Source: JAXDAY01 sp034679345 (GTDB lineage: Bacteria; Eisenbacteria; RBG-16-71-46; CAIMUX01; VGJL01). Taken from it: a stretch of 64,000 nt of DNA. Location: contig JAXDAY010000022.1 of NCBI GenBank assembly GCA_034679345.1, positions 26,477-90,476 on the forward strand. The letters are read 5' to 3'. A program made the position numbers and the translations under genes. The notes beneath the pieces are model-generated. The model was not told the DNA's origin. It did not search any database and saw only the letters and a list, made by a program, of their open reading frames with translations. Of this stretch, positions 59,678 through 64,000 are shown in pieces (the first letter of the stretch is position 1; every line of letters starts with the position of its first letter).

Positions 59678-61114
59678 TCATACTCCTCCGAAGACGTCCA
59701 CGTCCGCGAACAGGCAGGCCGGCGAGGCGTGTCCCACGCGGACGAGCTGGTTCGGCTCCCCTTTGCCGCAGTTGGGGGTCCCCATCACATCGAAGGTCGA
59801 TTGGTTGCCCACCATCTTGAGGTTGCGCCAGAAGGTGGCGGAGATCCCGCGGTAGTTCGGGTTCTTGACGAGCGTGGTGAGCCTGCCATCCTCGATGAGA
59901 CGCCCCCACTCGCATCCGAACTGGAACTTGTTGCGCGAGTCGTCGATCGACCAGGAGCGATTCGCCTTCATGTACACCCCGCGCTTGACCGCGGCGATCA
60001 TCGATTCGAGCGTCGCGTCGCCCGGCTCGAGGTTCAGGTTGGCCATCCGGTCGATCGGGGGACGATGCCAGCCCGATGCGCGGGCGTTGGCCACTCCCGG
60101 GATACCGGAGCGGCCGCGCGAAGTTGTCCCGCCGAGGGTGCGCTTGAGGATGCCGCGCTCGATAATGAGCTCCTTCAGGGCCGGTTGCCCCTCGTCGTCG
60201 AAGGCGTAGCTCGCGAACTGCTCCTGTCGAGTCGGATCGAAGGCGATGTTGAGAAGATCGGAGCCGTAGCGGTACGTGCCGATCATCTCGGGCGTCACGA
60301 AGCTCGTGCCCGCGTAGTTGCGCTCATCGCCCAGGATCCGGTCGAGCTCGAGCGGATGGCCGATCGATTCGTGGATCTGCAGGATCATCTGATCCGGCGC
60401 CAGCAGGAGATCCATGATCCCCGACGGGCAGTTCGGCGCATCGAGCAGGGCCAGCGCGTCGGCCGCGATCTGCGGCGCCACTTCGCGGAACCCGAGGGCA
60501 TCGAGCTGCTCGAGCCCGCCTTGGCGGCAGTATCCGCGGCCGCCGCCAAAGGTGCGCGTCTGCACTTCGGAGCCGCGGTTGGCGGTCGCGGAGAGCGACG
60601 GGATGATCTGCCGGATGCGCTGCGAGCCCTTGCCGCCATCGGCCGTGACGAAGAGCGTGTCCGTCTCGATGTACCAGAGAGAGGAGCTCCAGTCGACGAT
60701 CGCATCGCTCGTCTTCAGCCGATGCGACTCCTCCTGGAGCATCGCGATCTTCTCGCTCATCGGCACCGAGCTCCATGGCGCGCGGACCGGCGTCTCGTAA
60801 TCGCCCTTCGGCCGCATCGGCGGGATCTTCGAGTAGTCGGTGACGCAACGGCCCGCGCTGCGCCGGGCCCAATCGCGCGCCTCCTCGGCGGCGCGGGCGA
60901 GTCCCGCCTTCGAGAGATCGCCGGTCGCGGCGTAGCCGAGTCCGCCGGCGTCGATGACGGTGATCATCCCTCCCATGTCCTCCTGGAAGACCACGGGCTG
61001 GGGAATGTCCTGGCGGACGCTCAGAATCTCATGGCGTTCGCTCACGACTCGAAGTGAGCAAAACTCCACACCTGGAACGATCTCTTTGAATCGTTGGACG
61101 ATTTCGGCGTGCAG
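59678..61114 (-). CDS. tldD: TldD metalloprotease subunit, CTG start
   Basis: 478 aa, the usual TldD length. The zinc site HESIGHPLELDR (HExxGH type) and downstream GTPNCGKGEPNQLVRVG match TldD. It forms the active metalloprotease with TldE. The open frame starts further upstream, but a perfect AAGGAGG site is followed 6 bases later by CTG at 61114, which fits the start of the conserved region (HAEIVQRFKEIVPG). ATG/GTG/TTG starts in frame that fit the site are absent. The CTG start is inferred. It is first in the tldD-tldE operon. Confidence 0.9.
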   Translation of the reverse strand: MHAEIVQRFKEIVPGVEFCSLRVVSERHEILSVRQDIPQPVVFQEDMGGMITVIDAGGLGYAATGDLSKAGLARAAEEARDWARRSAGRCVTDYSKIPPMRPKGDYETPVRAPWSSVPMSEKIAMLQEESHRLKTSDAIVDWSSSLWYIETDTLFVTADGGKGSQRIRQIIPSLSATANRGSEVQTRTFGGGRGYCRQGGLEQLDALGFREVAPQIAADALALLDAPNCPSGIMDLLLAPDQMILQIHESIGHPLELDRILGDERNYAGTSFVTPEMIGTYRYGSDLLNIAFDPTRQEQFASYAFDDEGQPALKELIIERGILKRTLGGTTSRGRSGIPGVANARASGWHRPPIDRMANLNLEPGDATLESMIAAVKRGVYMKANRSWSIDDSRNKFQFGCEWGRLIEDGRLTTLVKNPNYRGISATFWRNLKMVGNQSTFDVMGTPNCGKGEPNQLVRVGHASPACLFADVDVFGGV

Positions 61115-61195
61115 GGTGCACCTCCTTGCGATGCGCGTCTCCCAAGTCCCACCATCCTCGACCCCGGCGCGCGGGAGGGCGTCGGAAAACACCGT

Positions 61196-61225
61196 AGGAT
61201 AACATACTCGGGTGCCCGCATTGAA
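61196..61225 (-). promoter_or_regulatory. possible promoter of tldD
   Basis: Reverse strand TTCAAT, 18 bases, TATCCT. Weak -35. Confidence 0.3.
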
Positions 61226-61257
61226 GCGGCGCGGAGGGAAATGAATCATGGCTCCGG

Positions 61258-61287
61258 TTGACTCACCCCGGTCCTCGACCCTAGATT
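61258..61287 (+). promoter_or_regulatory. promoter of the GGDEF gene
   Basis: TTGACT, 18 bases, TAGATT. The leader would be about 27 bases. Confidence 0.5.
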
Positions 61288-61320
61288 GAGTGCGATGCTG
61301 GGACTGCCCGAGATGATGCC

Positions 61321-62637
61321 ATGAAACCCGAGCAAGCCAGGACGAGACTCACCTTCGTCCAGAAGATCCTCCTCAGCTACGCCGCAATGACTGTATTCAC
61401 CGGGGGGGCGCTGGTCTACGCGATCATGGGGCTCAACTCGCTGCACGAGTCGGCCCGCGAGATCGCCAACAACGACATGGTCCTGATCGATCTGACTGGC
61501 AAGATGCGCGAGTCGATCGTGGCCCAGCAGCGCCACGCGGGGAAGTATGCCATCCTCGCGGAGGAGGAGTTCGCCGAGCTGTTCCACCAGCGCGAGGCCG
61601 CCTTCCTCGACCTCCTCCAGCAGACGGAGGGGCGCATGCCGGGTCCGGCCCTGGAGAGGCTGACCGCCCTCTACGCGGATTACCAGGCGGCCGCGGATTC
61701 ACTTCTCCATGGCCGCGCGAGCGACGATGCTGCGCTGCGGTCCGTCGCGCAAAGAGTGCTCGAGGCGATCGACAGCTTGGTTGTGGGCCACCAAAATCGA
61801 CTCAACCAGAGACTCGAGGCGGCGGATGTCCGGGCGCGAGCGACGATCCGCTGGACCCTCATTCTCTCCGTGACCGGCTTCCTGCTCGCCGTTGGTGTCG
61901 CGGGATACTTCGTCTACTCGATATCACGGGCCGTCAACAAGCTGCGGCAGGCGACGCATCGGATCGCCGAAGGCGACTTCAACTTCGATCCGCGCATTCC
62001 GATCGGCGATGAGATCGGCGATCTGGCGAAGGACTTCACCGACATGGCGGCCCGATTGAAAGTCCTCGAGCAGGTCAGTCTCGACGCCAGCCCGCTCACG
62101 AGGCTCCCCGGCAACATCGCCGTCGAAAGGGCGCTCGCCCGAAGGGTGGGCGCAGGGGAAGCGTTCGCCGTATGCTACGCTGATCTGGACAACTTCAAGG
62201 CGTACAATGACCGCTACGGATACATCAAGGGGAACGACGTGATCCGGTGCACGGGCGAGATCATCTTCGATGTGGTGCGACAGAACGGCGATCGGGATGC
62301 GTTCGTCGGCCATGTCGGGGGGGACGACTTCGTCATGATCGTGGCGCCCGACCGGATCCCGCAAGTGTGCGAGGGTGTCATCGATCGATTCACCGAGGCG
62401 ATCCCGGCATACTACTCGCCCGAGGATCTGGAGCGAAAGGGCATTGACGGGGTCGATCGCTACGGGGTTCGACGCTCGTTTCCGATCATGACGATCTCCA
62501 TCGCGGTGCTCCTCTGCCAGAAAGGCGAGTTCGACTCGGCGATCGAGATCGCCAAGGCCGCCACGGAGATCAAGGATTACGTCAAGGGTTCGCCGGGCAG
62601 CAACTACCTGGTGAACCGGCGCAGGACGAGCCGATGA
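61321..62637 (+). CDS. membrane HAMP-GGDEF protein
   Basis: 438 aa. Two membrane helices (about 16-36 and 178-200) enclose a helical four-helix-bundle sensor. A HAMP domain follows (about 200-255) and then a GGDEF domain (about 262-430; LTRLPGN, YADLDNFKAYNDRYGY, HVGGDDFVMIV). The active-site motif is GGDDF in place of GGDEF or GGEEF, a known variant; cyclase activity is plausible but not proven. The RxxD inhibitory site is not clear. It would make c-di-GMP or act as a sensor. The stop overlaps the next gene (ATGA). Confidence 0.85.
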   Translation: MKPEQARTRLTFVQKILLSYAAMTVFTGGALVYAIMGLNSLHESAREIANNDMVLIDLTGKMRESIVAQQRHAGKYAILAEEEFAELFHQREAAFLDLLQQTEGRMPGPALERLTALYADYQAAADSLLHGRASDDAALRSVAQRVLEAIDSLVVGHQNRLNQRLEAADVRARATIRWTLILSVTGFLLAVGVAGYFVYSISRAVNKLRQATHRIAEGDFNFDPRIPIGDEIGDLAKDFTDMAARLKVLEQVSLDASPLTRLPGNIAVERALARRVGAGEAFAVCYADLDNFKAYNDRYGYIKGNDVIRCTGEIIFDVVRQNGDRDAFVGHVGGDDFVMIVAPDRIPQVCEGVIDRFTEAIPAYYSPEDLERKGIDGVDRYGVRRSFPIMTISIAVLLCQKGEFDSAIEIAKAATEIKDYVKGSPGSNYLVNRRRTSR

Positions 62638-63176
62638 AACGGATCTCGACGATCCTCCTCTTGTTGGCGTTGGCGCTCGGTTGCGCGACCACACGCCCGC
62701 CGGTCACGCGAATCTCGTACACCGAGAGGCAGGAGGGACGCCTGGATGCGGCGGTGCACCTGATCGAGATGGGCGATTCCACGAGAGCCACGAACCTCCT
62801 GCGCTCCATCTGCGCGGATCCGGGTGTGGTGGGCGTGACCGACGAGGCGCTCTTTCGGCTCTCCATCCTCCAGCTGCGATCAAGACCGCAGACGGGAGGC
62901 CCCCAGCAGTGCCGCGAGACGCTGGAGCGCCTGCAGCGTGAGTATCCGGAGAGTTCCTGGGCCAAGATGGCCTCCACGCTCCTCGAAGTGCTGAGCGCTA
63001 AGAACGAGCCGCCTCGCGCCGACCCCGACCTGGAGTCCCGCAATCTCATCCTCATCCGGGAGAACGAGAGACTGACGCGGGACGTCGATGCCCTCCGCAT
63101 GGAGGTCCGCGAGCTGCGGGAGAAGCTGGAGAAGCTGAAGCATCTCGACCTCGAGCTGGAGGACGAGAGCAGATGA
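62634..63176 (+). CDS. lipoprotein with TPR-like and coiled-coil regions
   Basis: 180 aa. Lipobox LALGC (Cys at about residue 17). The mature protein has a helical repeat region (about 35-115; EMGDSTRATNLLRSI, TLERLQREYPESSWA), then a C-terminal coiled coil (MEVRELREKLEKLKHLDLELED). It overlaps the GGDEF gene by 4 bases. It may be the periplasmic or envelope partner of the c-di-GMP-type protein. Family not recognised. Confidence 0.78.
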   Translation: MKRISTILLLLALALGCATTRPPVTRISYTERQEGRLDAAVHLIEMGDSTRATNLLRSICADPGVVGVTDEALFRLSILQLRSRPQTGGPQQCRETLERLQREYPESSWAKMASTLLEVLSAKNEPPRADPDLESRNLILIRENERLTRDVDALRMEVRELREKLEKLKHLDLELEDESR

Positions 63177-63901
63177 TCGAGGAGCGCTTCCCGCAGGCGG
63201 ATTTCGCGGTGGCTTGCCCGCCGATCAACCTTCAGGACCCGAGTCTAGATCCCCTCACGTTGGCGCGCTGAGCGTCCACCAGAAGGGCGCAGATTCGCAG
63301 TCGCTGCGGGGACCCGCGAGTGCTGGGTGCGAACTCGATGCGGCGAGAGTGGCGAGAGGCGCGTGTTGCGCGGGAGATGATGCGCCGCGCGAACTCCCTA
63401 ACTTGTCGCAGGGTTGCGGGCTGCAAGCTCGCGGGCGTGAGACGCGAGCGGACATGTGCGTTCACCAGAGAGCGCGCCAGGCCACGCTAATTCGCACCGA
63501 AATGAACCCGGACTCTCGGGATTGGCGACTCTCCAACCGGGACGTGGTGGACGCTCTCGGGAAGAGCGGATCCCGGATGAAGCGCACATCCATCGCGCGC
63601 CTTCTTCGTGGCTCTGGCGCGAGCGCTCCGCAGTCGGTGGCGCGAATCGCGAGGTGATCGACACCCCGCTTCACGCGGACCACGAGCACAGCCCATCCCG
63701 CCGCTGGCTACGGGCAAGTCGAATCCACAACCTCCTATGACAGAAGAAGCTGAGTGGGGGCGTCAACGGATGGCATACCCCCTGTGCGACCCTCCCATCG
63801 CACGGAAGCGCGGATGGTCCCGCTGCTGGAGCGGCGGGCATGCGCGGTTCCAGATGCATCGGCAATCGACCGGCAGGGGATTCCTGAGAGGGAGGTTCGT
63901 C
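63177..63901. other. 725 bases with no recognised gene
   Basis: Several short frames exist on both strands, but none has a good ribosome binding site, a family motif or a codon pattern like the neighbours. No tRNA, repeat or terminator was seen. It may hold the promoter of the gene at 63902. Confidence 0.5.
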
Positions 63902-64000
63902 ATGCGAGTCGGCCGCAGGGTGAAGGTGATCCCAATCGCTGTGAGGCGTATACTCGTAGTGCCATCGCTTGTGATGCTTGCTGCCAGCATGGCTCAGGCT
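63902..64000 (+). CDS. start of an exported protein (truncated by the window)
   Basis: 33 codons are present. The N terminus is basic (RVGRRVK) and followed by a hydrophobic stretch and ASMAQA, which is a signal peptide with a signal-peptidase I site. GGGAGG lies seven bases before ATG 63902. The mature part and family lie outside the window. Confidence 0.65.
   Translation, partial: MRVGRRVKVIPIAVRRILVVPSLVMLAASMAQA

Noticed and set aside
63214..63657. A 147-codon frame and shorter reverse frames in the region after the lipoprotein gene
   Set aside because: No ribosome binding site, no family motif and Arg/Ser/Ala-rich shadow-like composition.

Overview
The window is about 64 kb of very GC-rich, gene-dense bacterial chromosome, probably from a Gram-negative, uncultured lineage of the FCB/Eisenbacteria/Latescibacteria kind. 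I infer this from outer-membrane barrel proteins (patatin-POTRA-barrel, BamA/TamA-like, Wzi-like), lipoproteins with lipoboxes, and many large secreted proteins ending in FlgD-like or Cys-rich tails, which are typical of such genomes. No rRNA, tRNA, CRISPR array or prophage was found. One transposase-like gene is the only mobile-element signal. Starts are mostly ATG or GTG with strong GGAGG-type ribosome binding sites, many genes overlap by 4 bases (ATGA/GTGA), and two genes appear to start with CTG.

Layout. 0-4 kb: two tandem DUF3857/transglutaminase-like secreted proteins. 4-7.5 kb: infA (IF-1), a DraG-like ADP-ribosylglycohydrolase, an AmpG-like MFS permease and a YdhR-VOC fusion, the last translationally coupled to an OmpR-type response regulator and its histidine kinase (to 9.6 kb). 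9.6-13.6 kb: a reverse operon (PLP decarboxylase, HAD phosphatase) divergent from a DUF438 hemerythrin/PAS + DUF1858/DUF2249 operon; a perfect CRP/FNR-like palindrome sits exactly at -41.5 of the inferred start of the latter. 13.7-19 kb: a patatin-type self-secreting phospholipase, a Spy/CpxP-like lipoprotein, a VOC protein and Hsp33. 18.8-23.7 kb: a heterodimeric ABC exporter with one degenerate ATP site, then an ArsB/NhaD-type permease. 23.8-31.4 kb: UshA-like nucleotidase, a choice-of-anchor-L secreted protein, a thermonuclease, a hemerythrin protein, PNPase, and a DUF2058/DUF948/YtxH mini-operon.

31.5-34.7 kb: two tandem secreted proteins sharing a six-cysteine module and a terminal S/T-WG-x-I/L-K/R motif with the 25.4 kb gene; each has a recognisable promoter and nearly identical terminators. 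34.8-42.8 kb: Wzi-like barrel, small exported protein, transposase-like gene, lipoprotein, Tat-exported intradiol dioxygenase with an FlgD-like tail, a run of small DUF1801/DUF488/DUF1697 genes, and a broken AhpC/TSA-like gene with an in-frame TGA at its first redox Cys.

42.9-56.6 kb: mainly exported proteins with FlgD-like tails (BNR/sortilin-like repeat protein, Omp28-like protein, two zinc metallopeptidases), plus an SDR dehydrogenase, an alpha/beta hydrolase, a BamA/TamA-like barrel and a DUF423 protein. 56.6-63.2 kb: MurJ, TldE/TldD, a HAMP-GGDEF protein coupled to a coiled-coil lipoprotein. The window ends in the signal peptide of a further exported protein. The common theme is envelope biogenesis and protein export, with at least two kinds of C-terminal tail that could serve sorting or anchoring.
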